A stretch of 34,597 bases of DNA from NCBI GenBank assembly GCA_964500965.1, contig CAZCQZ010000021.1:1-34597 (forward strand), in the 5' to 3' direction. Within the stretch, counting starts at the first letter, position 1. Every line of letters begins with the position of its first letter. A program made the position numbers and the translations under genes. The notes under the pieces were generated by a model. That model did not search any database and was not told the DNA's origin. It worked only from the letters and a program-made list of their open reading frames with translations. Below are positions 24,053-32,446 of this stretch, piece by piece. The stretch is from JAISGQ01 sp964500965. GTDB taxonomy: Bacteria > Bacillota > Clostridia > Oscillospirales > Acutalibacteraceae.

Positions 24053-24545
24053 CGCAGTGGCAGGGATTTTTTCATCGTGTGCCCTGATATATCTTGCTCC
24101 TGCCGCATTCCCGATGTCCGACATCAAAAGCTCCGTGAGAGCTTCGTTTGCAAGCTCTCTTTCTCTTGCCGCTGCGTTTTTGCTGACAGGCTCGGTTTAT
24201 GCTCCGGCAAAAACCTTTTTAGGCGACCCTGCGGCGGATTTGCTGTGTGTGCTGTTTGCGTTTATATTTTCCTGCTTGACAGTGCGCGGAATTTGTCCGA
24301 ACGCGGATATTGTTTCAACAGCCGCGTCTGCCGCCGTGCTGGTGCTTACACAGCCTGATGTATCCGACTGGAGCAGGGCGGTGATGCTTGCGATGGGAAC
24401 TGCTGTCGGAATAATTATTCTCATAACTGCTCTTTCGCAGGCAGTGCGGCGTATGAGCCTTTCGGATTCACCCGAATGTATAAAGGGACTGCCGTCGGCA
24501 CTGCTTATTTTGGGGCTTACAGCACTTGCGTTCGGCGGATTCTGA
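24036..24545 (+). CDS. rnfA: Divergent RnfA-like membrane subunit
   Basis: This 169-residue, about six-helix protein has a C-terminus, KGLPSALLILGLTALAFGGF, that matches the RnfA end (FKG/RG-x-x-IA-x-I-x-AGLM-x-LAF-x-GF). The N-terminal LGLCPF motif of RnfA is represented by IYLAPAAF, and TTNCAVLG by STAASAAV, so both expected cluster cysteines appear to be lost. Cys residues elsewhere (FSSC, LLC, FSC, GIC) could substitute, which only a structure model could settle. The ribosome site GGAGG is 6 nt from ATG 24036. It is the last rnf gene; rnfB, normally next, is missing and a metallopeptidase follows. Confidence 0.75.
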   Translation: MEIAANAVAGIFSSCALIYLAPAAFPMSDIKSSVRASFASSLSLAAAFLLTGSVYAPAKTFLGDPAADLLCVLFAFIFSCLTVRGICPNADIVSTAASAAVLVLTQPDVSDWSRAVMLAMGTAVGIIILITALSQAVRRMSLSDSPECIKGLPSALLILGLTALAFGGF

Positions 24546-24554
24546 TGATATAAT
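24526..24554 (+). promoter_or_regulatory. Promoter for the YgjP-type metallopeptidase, overlapping the end of rnfA
   Basis: TTGCGT (24526-24531) and TATAAT (24549-24554) are 17 bp apart. The start would be near 24561, leaving a leader of about 12 nt before ATG 24573. The -35 lies inside rnfA, so the peptidase can be expressed apart from the rnf operon. Confidence 0.55.
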
Positions 24555-24572
24555 GCCCTTGAGGTGGTGTGC

Positions 24573-25280
24573 ATGACCTGCATTTTCAGTAACAGTGAGG
24601 GCACTTTCAGCTATGAGGTTACAAAAAAGCCCATGCGCAAGCTAAAAATGACAGTGCGCGGAGGAATTGCTCATGTTTCGGGACCCGAAAGGTGCACGGA
24701 CAAACAGGTGCGCGAATTTGTGGAAAAGAACGCCGAATGGGTGTTCGCGCAAATTAAAAAGCAGGAGAATAATATTGAGCGTGTGGCGAACGGGCTTGAA
24801 ATTTCAGTGCTCGGTACAAAGCGCAAAATAGTTGTGTCCTCCGGCAGAACTTACGCATTGCTGGGCGATTCGGCTCTTTTTGTAAGCGTTCCCGACCCTG
24901 CGGACAGGGAACATATTAACGAAACGGTGGATAAATTTCTGATGAATCTGGCAAAAAAAGAGCTTTCGGCGTCCCTTGACAGAGTAATGGATACTGCAAA
25001 AGAGAAAGGCCTTGCTATAGAAAGACCGTCGCTTACTGTTCGCAAAATGACATCACGCTGGGGAAGCTGTACCTCCGAACGTGGTGCGATTCGACTAAAT
25101 GCACATCTTGTGCGGCTTGACCGTGAGCTTATTGACTACGTTACGGCTCATGAGGTTGCGCATCTTCTGGAAGCAAATCACGGTTCGGGATTTTATGCCG
25201 TACTGCTCACGCTTTGCCCGGACTTCGTAGCAAAGCGAAGAATAATGAAAACCGTTGATGTGAATAGCTTTAATATTTGA
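24573..25280 (+). CDS. YgjP/DUF45-family zinc metallopeptidase
   Basis: This protein of about 235 residues has the family signature near its end: the RKMTSRWGSC block and the zinc site HEVAHLLEANHGSGFY, where two His and a Glu (HExxH) are followed by a third His. The N-terminal half (FSYEVTKKPMRKLKMTVRGG) is the strand-rich region common to DUF45 proteins. Bacterial relatives are linked to type I restriction loci or stand alone as SprT-like peptidases; the substrate is unknown. I choose ATG 24573 (GAGG 8 nt upstream) over GTG 24564. It lies where rnfB would be expected, but shows no relation to RnfB. Confidence 0.85.
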   Translation: MTCIFSNSEGTFSYEVTKKPMRKLKMTVRGGIAHVSGPERCTDKQVREFVEKNAEWVFAQIKKQENNIERVANGLEISVLGTKRKIVVSSGRTYALLGDSALFVSVPDPADREHINETVDKFLMNLAKKELSASLDRVMDTAKEKGLAIERPSLTVRKMTSRWGSCTSERGAIRLNAHLVRLDRELIDYVTAHEVAHLLEANHGSGFYAVLLTLCPDFVAKRRIMKTVDVNSFNI

Positions 25281-25298
25281 TTGTGAAGAAAAAGTAGC

Positions 25299-25334
25299 AT
25301 GGGCTGTAAAAAACGAAAGTTTTTTACAGCCCAT
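25299..25334. terminator. Bidirectional intrinsic terminator (CTGTAAAA hairpin family)
   Basis: A perfect 16-bp stem (25299-25314 / 25319-25334) is closed by a GAAA tetraloop. The A and T runs are inside the stem. It separates the metallopeptidase gene (plus) and valS (minus), which converge here. It has the same ctgtaaaa core as the hairpins at 7918 and 29271. Confidence 0.85.
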
Positions 25335-25381
25335 ATTGTTATAGTCGGTTAAATTCCGAAAGCGTTAAAGTGACGCGAAAA

Positions 25382-28003
25382 TTAAGCACCGAAAGCTTTA
25401 AGGCTTTCCTCGATTATAGCCATTCTTTCCTGAGCCTTTGCAAGCTTTGTGCGCTCGCCCTCAACAACAGCTTCGGGAGCTTTTGCCACAAAGCGTTCGT
25501 TGGACAGCTTGCCGGAAATCATGTCAATATCCTTTTGTACCTTGATTTTTTCGGCGTTCAGTCTTGCGATTTCCTTGTCACGGTCAACAAGCTCGCCCAT
25601 GGGAATAAGTATTTTAGCGCCGTCGGAAACAATTGTAACGGCGTTTTCAATATCAAAACTCTCGCCGACGGAAACTTCACTTGCGGAAGCAAGACGGGTA
25701 AAGAACAACGCACCGTGGTTAAAGGTATCGGCATAAGGAGTTTCAATGTAGACATGAGCCTTCTTTGACGGCGGAATATTCATCTCACTGCGGCGGTTGC
25801 GTATTGCCTTGATAGCCGCCATTATCTTATTCATCTCGTCACATTCCACAGCGTAGATGTGAGCCTCGTTGCAAACCGGCCACTTCTGTACCATAAGTGC
25901 TTCGCCCTTGTGGGGAATGGACTGATAAAGCTCCTCTGTAATAAACGGCATAAAGGGGTGCAGCAGCTTGAGAATATCGGTGAGAACATAAAGCAGCATT
26001 GCACGGACATTCTTAGCTTCGTTGCCGCCTTTGTTAAGACGGATTTTTGCAAGCTCGATATACCAGTCGCAGAAGCACTCCCAAATGAAATCATAAAGCT
26101 TTGCAACCGCAACGCCCAGGTCGAAATGCTCAAGGTTTTCGGTTATCTCTTTAATGAGATTGTTAAGCTCGGAAAGAATCCACTTGTCCTCAATAGCAAG
26201 ACGAGCCGGAATCCTGGGCATATCCCCCTCCTGAACGTTCATAAGAACAAATCGTGTTGCATTCCAAAGCTTGTTTGCGAAGTTTCGGCAAGCCTCCACT
26301 TTCTTTTCGCTGTAGCGCATATCTATTCCGGGGCTGACGCCGGTGGTAAGAGAGAAGCGCAGAGAGTCCGCACCGTATTTGTCGATTATCTCAAGGGGGT
26401 CAACACCGTTGCCCAGGGATTTGCTCATTTTTCTGCCCTGTTCGTCACGGACAAGACCGTGGATAAACACATTTTCAAAGGGCGCTTTGCCCATGTGTTC
26501 AACGCCGGAGGTTATCATTCTTGAAACCCAGAAAGTGATAATATCGTAACCGGTTACAAGAGTGCTTGTGGGATAGAAGTAATTAAGCTCCTTTGTCTTT
26601 CTCGGCCAGCCCAATGTGGAGAAAGGCCAGAGAGCGGAAGAAAACCATGTATCAAGAGTGTCGGGGTCCTGATGAAGCTTTCTGCCCTTGCATTTCGGAC
26701 ACTGCTTGACCTCATGGCGTGAAACGGTTATTTCGCCGCACTTTTCACAGTACCATGCAGGAATCCTGTGACCCCACCAGAGCTGACGGGAAATACACCA
26801 GTCGCGGATATTTTCCATCCAGTTGTAATAAAGCTTTGAAAAACGGTCGGGAATGAACTTTGTTTCACCGCTGTAAACAGCTTCAAGAGCAGGCTGTGTT
26901 ATTCCTTTCATGGAAACAAACCACTGAAGCGAAACTCTCGGCTCAACGATTGTATCGCAGCGATAGCAAGCACCGACATTGTGCTTCATCGGTTCGATTT
27001 TAACAAGGAATCCGCCCTCGTCAAGGTCTTTGACTATCTGCTTGCGGCATTCCTCACGGGTAAGTCCCTTGTATTTTCCGCCGTTTTCGTTGATAGTTGC
27101 ATCATCGTTCATGACATTAATAACGGGCAGGTCATGACGCTTGCCGACCTCAAAGTCGTTGGGGTCGTGAGCGGGTGTTATTTTAACAACGCCCGTACCG
27201 AAGTCCATTTCAACATATTCATCGGCAACAACGGGGATTTCTCTGCCGACAAGAGGCAACGTTACTGTCTTGCCCACAAAGTCCTTGTATCTTTCATCGT
27301 CGGGGTGAACGGCAACGGCAGTATCGCCCAGCAGTGTTTCGGGTCTGGTAGTGGCAAGCTCAAGATAGCCGCTGCCGTCAGTCAACGGATAGCGAAGATG
27401 CCAGAAATTGCCGTCGCGTTCGGCAAAGCTGACCTCGGCATCGGAAATGGAGGTCTTGCAGTGAGGACACCAGTTGATGATTCTTTCACCGCGATAAATA
27501 AGTCCCTTTTCATAAAGGGTGTTAAAAACCTCGTTTACAGCCTTTGAACAGCCCTCGTCCATGGTAAAGCGTTCACGTTCCCAGTCGCAGGACGAGCCTA
27601 TCTTTTTGAGCTGACTGACAATTCTGCCGCCGTATTCCTTTTTCCACTCCCATGCGCGTTCGAGAAAACCGTCACGACCGATATCGTCCTTTGTGATACC
27701 TTCCTGACGCATTTTTTCGACGATTTTCGCTTCTGTGGCAATAGATGCGTGGTCGGTTCCGGGAACCCACAGAGCGGCATAGCCCTGCATTCTTTTCCAA
27801 CGAATAAGAATGTCCTGAAGCGTATTGTCGAGAGCATGACCCATGTGAAGCTGACCGGTAATATTAGGCGGCGGCATCACGATAGTATAAGGTTTTTTGG
27901 TCTTGCTGACCTCAGTGTGAAAATAATTGCCGTCAAGCCAGAATTTATATATTCTGTCCTCGACCTCTTTCGGTTCGTAAGCTTTTGCAAGCTCCTTTGC
28001 CAT
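25382..28003 (-). CDS. valS: Valyl-tRNA synthetase
   Basis: This class I aminoacyl-tRNA synthetase of 873 residues charges tRNA-Val in the cytoplasm. The HIGH-type motif appears as PPNITGQLHMGHAL and the KMSKS loop as GRKMSKSLGNGVDP. The editing-domain block TTRPETLLGDTAVAVHP, which clears mischarged Thr, and a C-terminal coiled coil (ELVDRDKEIARLNAEKIKVQ) complete the standard bacterial architecture. I choose ATG 28003 (product begins MAKELAKAYEPKEVEDRIY); the Shine-Dalgarno AAGGAAGG is 11 nt away, and an in-frame TTG at 28012 sits too close to it. It has its own promoter. There is too little leader for a T-box. A tRNA-Val gene also lies in the window, at 34463. Confidence 0.96.
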   Translation of the reverse strand: MAKELAKAYEPKEVEDRIYKFWLDGNYFHTEVSKTKKPYTIVMPPPNITGQLHMGHALDNTLQDILIRWKRMQGYAALWVPGTDHASIATEAKIVEKMRQEGITKDDIGRDGFLERAWEWKKEYGGRIVSQLKKIGSSCDWERERFTMDEGCSKAVNEVFNTLYEKGLIYRGERIINWCPHCKTSISDAEVSFAERDGNFWHLRYPLTDGSGYLELATTRPETLLGDTAVAVHPDDERYKDFVGKTVTLPLVGREIPVVADEYVEMDFGTGVVKITPAHDPNDFEVGKRHDLPVINVMNDDATINENGGKYKGLTREECRKQIVKDLDEGGFLVKIEPMKHNVGACYRCDTIVEPRVSLQWFVSMKGITQPALEAVYSGETKFIPDRFSKLYYNWMENIRDWCISRQLWWGHRIPAWYCEKCGEITVSRHEVKQCPKCKGRKLHQDPDTLDTWFSSALWPFSTLGWPRKTKELNYFYPTSTLVTGYDIITFWVSRMITSGVEHMGKAPFENVFIHGLVRDEQGRKMSKSLGNGVDPLEIIDKYGADSLRFSLTTGVSPGIDMRYSEKKVEACRNFANKLWNATRFVLMNVQEGDMPRIPARLAIEDKWILSELNNLIKEITENLEHFDLGVAVAKLYDFIWECFCDWYIELAKIRLNKGGNEAKNVRAMLLYVLTDILKLLHPFMPFITEELYQSIPHKGEALMVQKWPVCNEAHIYAVECDEMNKIMAAIKAIRNRRSEMNIPPSKKAHVYIETPYADTFNHGALFFTRLASASEVSVGESFDIENAVTIVSDGAKILIPMGELVDRDKEIARLNAEKIKVQKDIDMISGKLSNERFVAKAPEAVVEGERTKLAKAQERMAIIEESLKAFGA

Positions 28004-28055
28004 ATATATCAAATCCTTCCTTTAACGTCCGATTTGCTGTGCCGAATATTCTAAT

Positions 28056-28083
28056 ATTTTACCATATCCTGCTTTAATGTCAA
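28056..28083 (-). promoter_or_regulatory. SigA-type promoter of valS
   Basis: On the minus strand TTGACA (28078-28083) and TAAAAT (28056-28061) are 16 bp apart, with TG one base before the -10 (extended -10). The transcript would start near 28049, about 45 nt before the valS ATG. Confidence 0.82.
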
Positions 28084-28105
28084 CCGTAAAAGAGTACCAT
28101 GAATC

Positions 28106-28156
28106 GTACAAAACCGAGATTTTCTTATTGCAATTTGTACTGCAAAACATTATAAT
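28106..28156 (+). promoter_or_regulatory. Promoter of the WYL regulator with a possible operator
   Basis: TTGCAA (28128-28133) and TATAAT (28151-28156) are 17 bp apart. An inverted pair, gtacaaa (28106-28112) and tttgtac (28134-28140), straddles the -35, with one arm in the promoter spacer. Such a site could serve autoregulation, but this is inference. Confidence 0.75.
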
Positions 28157-28177
28157 CTAATAAGGAGGCGATTTTTA

Positions 28178-29179
28178 ATGGCTGGGAATCCAAAGCAAAA
28201 GGTCAAGCTGCTGTTTCTGGCGGAAATATTTTTGAAGTATTCCGACGAAAAGCATTGTTTGCCTATAAAAGCAATAGAAGAAAAGCTTTATGAAAAGGGC
28301 GTTCCCTGTGAACGCAAATCCATAGCTAATGATATTCAGATATTGAAAGAAGCCGGAATGGATATAAGAAAGGGAAGTGTTCCGTCAAGAGGCTTTTATC
28401 TTGCGGAAAGGCAGTTCGTTGCGGCGGAGCTTCGAATGCTTATTGATGCCGTTCAGTCATCACCGTTTATTTCCCGTAAAAAGACCCGTGACCTTTCCCA
28501 AAAGCTGCTGTCGCTGACCAGCGAAGCCCAGGCGGAGCTGTTGAAAGGTCAGGTTTATACCGATGTGCGTAAAAAAAGCGATAACGAAGAAATACTTTAT
28601 AATATAGACACACTGCAAAACGCCATAAGTCAGGGGAAAAAGGTGCGCTTTATTTATCATCACCGCCAGCTTGTTAATAACATTCCGGTATTTGATGCAG
28701 GCAAGGATTTTATAATAAGTCCTTATGCAACCATGTGGGACAGCGATAAGTATTATCTTGTGGGAAATTATGAAAAGTACAATGACCTGTCCCATTACAG
28801 AATCGACAGAATGAAAAGGGTCGAAATTTTAAAAGAGCCTGCAAGACCCTTTCAGCAGGTGTGTAATTATGTCGAGCGGTTTGACATTGCCGACTATGCC
28901 AACAGAGTGTTTAATATGTTTTCGGGCGATAATCCGGAGCAGATAGAGCTTGAGTGTGAAATGCCGCTGCTGGATTCGATAATCGAAACCTTTGGACTGA
29001 ATATTCCCTACAGGCAAATATCGGAGGATAAGTTCAGCGTAAAGGTTTATGCCGTTGCAAACGAGGGCTTTGCGCGCTGGGTGTTGAATTTTGCCGGCGG
29101 AGTGGTAGTAAAATCTCCGGTATCACTTGTGCAGACATTGAGAAAAATCGTATTCAAAATGAATATGACATACAGATAA
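28178..29179 (+). CDS. WYL-domain transcriptional regulator (DeoR/YafY type)
   Basis: This 333-residue protein has an N-terminal winged helix-turn-helix (about residues 8-75; KLYEKGVPCERKSIANDIQILKEAG contains the recognition region). A linker leads to a WYL domain (about 125-210) with FIYHHRQLV, FIISPYATMWDSDKYYLVGNY and LSHYRIDRM, followed by the WCX C-terminal extension. WYL proteins bind small ligands or nucleic acids and regulate varied genes, including some defence systems; the target here is unknown. AAGGAGG is 7 nt before the ATG. It is divergent from valS and single. No strong terminator follows unless the lon leader hairpin serves. Confidence 0.9.
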   Translation: MAGNPKQKVKLLFLAEIFLKYSDEKHCLPIKAIEEKLYEKGVPCERKSIANDIQILKEAGMDIRKGSVPSRGFYLAERQFVAAELRMLIDAVQSSPFISRKKTRDLSQKLLSLTSEAQAELLKGQVYTDVRKKSDNEEILYNIDTLQNAISQGKKVRFIYHHRQLVNNIPVFDAGKDFIISPYATMWDSDKYYLVGNYEKYNDLSHYRIDRMKRVEILKEPARPFQQVCNYVERFDIADYANRVFNMFSGDNPEQIELECEMPLLDSIIETFGLNIPYRQISEDKFSVKVYAVANEGFARWVLNFAGGVVVKSPVSLVQTLRKIVFKMNMTYR

Positions 29180-29241
29180 TAACGAAGCGACTTTTTACGG
29201 TATGCCACTTTTTGAACAATTTTTTAAACAACATTTATCAG

Positions 29242-29270
29242 TTGAAACATACGGACGTAATTGTTATAAT
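29242..29270 (+). promoter_or_regulatory. SigA-type promoter upstream of lon
   Basis: TTGAAA (29242-29247) and TATAAT (29265-29270) are 17 bp apart, predicting a start near 29277, inside the left arm of a hairpin at 29271-29301. A second candidate uses TTACAG (29291-29296) and CATAAT at 17 bp and would lie downstream of that hairpin. I see neither CIRCE nor a CtsR site. Confidence 0.7.
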
Positions 29271-29301
29271 AGGGACTGTAAAAGCATTTTTTACAGTCCC
29301 T
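29271..29301 (+). other. Hairpin in the lon leader (CTGTAAAA family)
   Basis: A perfect 13-bp stem (agggactgtaaaa 29271-29283 / ttttacagtccct 29289-29301) with a 5-nt loop lies directly after the lon -10 box. No T run follows, so it may be a 5' stabilising or regulatory leader hairpin, or an imperfect terminator for the WYL gene. Confidence 0.65.
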
Positions 29302-29340
29302 GTTGTGTTATACCATAATATATAACGGAGAAATTAACTT

Positions 29341-31746
29341 ATGAATCAGAAAATATTGCCTGTCATATTCATTGAAAATCGCGTTGTGTTGCCCGGAACA
29401 ACAGAGCGCATGATGATTGATGACGATATAAATTTAAACGGTGTGAAGTACGCAATAGAGCACGCCTGCGGAGCGGTGCTTGTGCCAAAAATGGGCGAAG
29501 ATGCCGTCAGAAATCTTGAAATAGAAAAAATCGGCGTGCTTTGTTATTTTGAAAAAGTTATAAAACGTCACAACGGAAAGCGCATAATGCTTGAAGTGTC
29601 AGGAAAAAGACGTATTTGTATTACCGAAACACACCGCGAGCTTGGCGCGGTTATCGCCGTTGCAGAGGAAGTGCCGGAGGGGTTCATAGAAAACTATCAG
29701 GAATCCGCCGCATATGTTCAGCTTTTGAAGGACAGTGTGCTGTCACTGCCCGATGACCGTGCTCTGGCAGCTCCGACCGCGCAGGTTTGGGATACGATAA
29801 ACAAAAGCAAAGATGTAGGAACTATGGCGGACCTTATAGCCTATCATGTTATCCGAAGCACCAGCGTCAAGTGCGAGGTGCTTTTCGAGCTTAACCATGC
29901 GGCACGAGCGGCACTTGTTCTTGAAGCGATACGCAGTATCGGTGCTATTTCCGATATTCAAAGAAGCATCGAAAGCAAGGTTGCCGAAAATATAGAAAAA
30001 AACCAGCGCGAATATTTCCTGAGAGAACAGCTCAAGGTTATCTGGGAGGAGCTTGGCGAAGGGGATACCAATAACAAGGATGCCGAAAAGTTTCGCGAAG
30101 ATATAAGCAGACTGAAGCTTGCCGCAAAGACGGAAAATCACCTGCTTGCAGAATGCGATAAGCTTGCAAAACTGCCGCAGGGCTCCAATGAAGCGGCGGT
30201 TTCACGTTCGTATATCGAAACCTGCCTTTCACTTCCCTGGAATGTATCCACAGAGGATAACCTGGATTTTGACAGGTGCGAAGAAATACTGGAACGCGAC
30301 CATTACGGCATGAAAAAGGTTAAAGAGCGCATATTGGAAAACGTTGCGGTAATGAAGCTTGCCCCGGAATCAAAAGGACAGATAATCTGCCTTGCAGGAC
30401 CTCCGGGTGTGGGTAAGACCTCAATTGCAAGATCGGTTGCCGAAGCTCTCGGCAGAGCATATGTAAGAGTGTCATTGGGCGGAGTACGTGACGAGGCGGA
30501 TATTAGAGGTCATCGAAAAACCTACATAGGCGCAATGGCAGGAAGAATAATTAAGGCGTTGATTTCCGCAGGTACAAATAATCCGCTGATATTGCTTGAC
30601 GAGGTAGACAAACTGTCAAGCGACTATCGCGGTGACCCATGCGCCGCGTTGCTGGAGGTGCTTGACCCGGAACAGAACAGCGGCTTTACCGACCATTATA
30701 TTGAAGTTCCCTTTGACCTTTCAAACGTGTTGTTTATAACAACGGCAAATGACCTGTCGGCAATACCCGAACCGCTTCGGGACAGAATGGATATTATCGG
30801 TATGGACAGCTATACTCACGAAGAAAAAATGATGATAGCGCGCCGACATCTCATACCTAAACAGCTTAAAAAGAACGGTTTGAACGGAAATACGTTCCGA
30901 ATTGACGATAGCGCCCTTTCTGCGGTTATAAGCGACTACACAAAGGAGGCAGGCGTGAGAGGGCTTGAACGCCGGCTGGCGTCGCTTATGCGCAAGGCGG
31001 CAAGGCAGATAGCCTCCGAAAGCGTAAAGCGTGTCACGGTAAAGCCGTCATCGCTTAAAGATATGCTCGGAGCACCGAGACATAAGAAAAATTTGAATGT
31101 AAAATTCACCGAGTGCGGTGTTGTCAACGGCCTTGCGTGGACATCTGCCGGCGGTGAAATGCTTGAAATTGAAGTCGCACTGCTCCCCGGAAGCGGAAAG
31201 CTCACACTGACAGGCTCGCTGGGCGATGTTATGAAAGAGTCTGCACAGATAGCGGTAAATGCCGTGCGCGGCTACTGCGGACGATTGAAGCTTGATTCAA
31301 AATTTCATGAAAAATATGATATTCATATTCATGCACCGGAGGGCGCAGTGCCAAAGGACGGTCCGTCGGCAGGCATAACAATTGCAACGGCATTGGTGTC
31401 CGCGCTTTCGGGAAAGCCGTGCCGAAGTGATGTTGCGATGACAGGAGAAATTACTCTGCTCGGCAGAGTGCTGCCAATCGGCGGACTGAAAGAAAAATCA
31501 ATGGCGGCTTATATAAACGGAGTTACTACGGTAATAATCCCCGTGGCAAATGAGCCTGATTTGGACGAGGTCAGTGAAACGGTAAAGAGCAATGTGCGTT
31601 TCATTACCGTTGAAAAGCTTGAAGATGTTTTGTATGAAATGTTTTCTTTTACCGAAGCCGGTGAGAGCTACCCCGAAATAGAAACAGAAAAAATAACCGT
31701 TGCAACAGGAGGAGATTTCGATGAATCTTCTGAAAGCAGAATTTGA
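29341..31746 (+). CDS. lon: ATP-dependent protease LonA
   Basis: This 801-residue Lon protease degrades misfolded and short-lived regulatory proteins in the cytoplasm. It has an N-terminal substrate-binding domain, a coiled coil (KVAENIEKNQREYFLREQLK), and an AAA+ module with Walker A GPPGVGKT (353-360) and Walker B ILLDEVDK. The C-terminal protease has catalytic Ser676 in PKDGPSAG and Lys719 in GGLKEK. Length and architecture are standard for LonA. The Shine-Dalgarno GGAG is about 10 nt before the ATG. The stop overlaps the ysxC start by 26 bp, the common Firmicutes lon-ysxC pairing. Confidence 0.96.
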   Translation: MNQKILPVIFIENRVVLPGTTERMMIDDDINLNGVKYAIEHACGAVLVPKMGEDAVRNLEIEKIGVLCYFEKVIKRHNGKRIMLEVSGKRRICITETHRELGAVIAVAEEVPEGFIENYQESAAYVQLLKDSVLSLPDDRALAAPTAQVWDTINKSKDVGTMADLIAYHVIRSTSVKCEVLFELNHAARAALVLEAIRSIGAISDIQRSIESKVAENIEKNQREYFLREQLKVIWEELGEGDTNNKDAEKFREDISRLKLAAKTENHLLAECDKLAKLPQGSNEAAVSRSYIETCLSLPWNVSTEDNLDFDRCEEILERDHYGMKKVKERILENVAVMKLAPESKGQIICLAGPPGVGKTSIARSVAEALGRAYVRVSLGGVRDEADIRGHRKTYIGAMAGRIIKALISAGTNNPLILLDEVDKLSSDYRGDPCAALLEVLDPEQNSGFTDHYIEVPFDLSNVLFITTANDLSAIPEPLRDRMDIIGMDSYTHEEKMMIARRHLIPKQLKKNGLNGNTFRIDDSALSAVISDYTKEAGVRGLERRLASLMRKAARQIASESVKRVTVKPSSLKDMLGAPRHKKNLNVKFTECGVVNGLAWTSAGGEMLEIEVALLPGSGKLTLTGSLGDVMKESAQIAVNAVRGYCGRLKLDSKFHEKYDIHIHAPEGAVPKDGPSAGITIATALVSALSGKPCRSDVAMTGEITLLGRVLPIGGLKEKSMAAYINGVTTVIIPVANEPDLDEVSETVKSNVRFITVEKLEDVLYEMFSFTEAGESYPEIETEKITVATGGDFDESSESRI

Positions 31747-32302
31747 AATGGCGGCAGGCACAACGGAGCAGCTTCCGATTTGTGATATGCCGGAGGTGGT
31801 TTTTGCAGGCAGGTCAAACGTCGGCAAATCGTCACTGATAAACAAGCTTGTAAACCGCAAATCCCTTGCCAGAGTAAGCTCACAGCCGGGAAAGACCGCC
31901 ACGGTGAATTTCTACAATGTTGTAGACGCAAGGCTTGTTGACCTGCCGGGCTACGGCTTTGCAAAGGTCAGCAGAGATGAAAAAGCCCGTTGGTCAAGGC
32001 TTATTGACGGATACTTTGCTCAGAGCAGAGATATTAAGCTTGCCATATTGCTTATTGACAGCAGACACAAGCCTACGGACGACGATTTGACAATGCTTGA
32101 TTATCTTGCGGAAACAGAGCTGCCCACAATGATAGTGCTTACGAAAATCGACAAGCTAAAGCCCACAGAGCGGAAAAAACGCATGGAGCTTTTCCCCGAA
32201 GAACTCGGTGTTCCCGAAGATGCCTTTTTGCCGGTTTCCGCCGAAACGGGAGAGGGAATAGAAGAATTGAAATTGATTTTGGCAGAAGCGGTAGGAGAAT
32301 AA
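31721..32302 (+). CDS. ysxC: Ribosome-biogenesis GTPase EngB/YsxC
   Basis: This 193-residue EngB GTPase acts in late assembly of the large ribosomal subunit. G1 is GRSNVGKSS, the switch I Thr is in PGKTATVNFY, G3 is DLPGYGFAKV, G4 is TKID, and G5 (VSAETGEGI) is near the end. I choose ATG 31721 (GGAGG at 7-nt spacing) within the 3' end of lon, which gives the usual MNLLKAEFE-type start. It is co-transcribed with lon. No T-rich terminator follows. The 144-bp gap after it is AT-rich, with a weak candidate promoter (TTGAGA, 16 bp, TATTAA) before the next gene. Confidence 0.95.
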   Translation: MNLLKAEFEMAAGTTEQLPICDMPEVVFAGRSNVGKSSLINKLVNRKSLARVSSQPGKTATVNFYNVVDARLVDLPGYGFAKVSRDEKARWSRLIDGYFAQSRDIKLAILLIDSRHKPTDDDLTMLDYLAETELPTMIVLTKIDKLKPTERKKRMELFPEELGVPEDAFLPVSAETGEGIEELKLILAEAVGE

Positions 32303-32446
32303 AAAATACGTCTTTACTTTTACGATTTCGTATGTTAAACTATTATAGTATTAAATTCGGACGGAATACTCATGCCCGATGATACGATTTATACGGTTGC
32401 TTGAGATAAGAAGCAGCATCAATATTAAAAAGGCGGTAAAAAACCT

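Noticed and set aside
24573..25280. The gene after rnfA as a diverged rnfB
   Set aside because: It has no Fe-S cysteine motifs and carries a clear HExxH zinc peptidase signature.
26981..27547. 188-residue open frame antisense to valS
   Set aside because: It lies wholly inside conserved valS coding sequence; other plus-strand frames inside valS look the same, which is the expected codon-composition effect.
28013..28177. T-box leader upstream of valS
   Set aside because: The predicted transcript start leaves a leader of only about 45 nt, far too short for a T-box.
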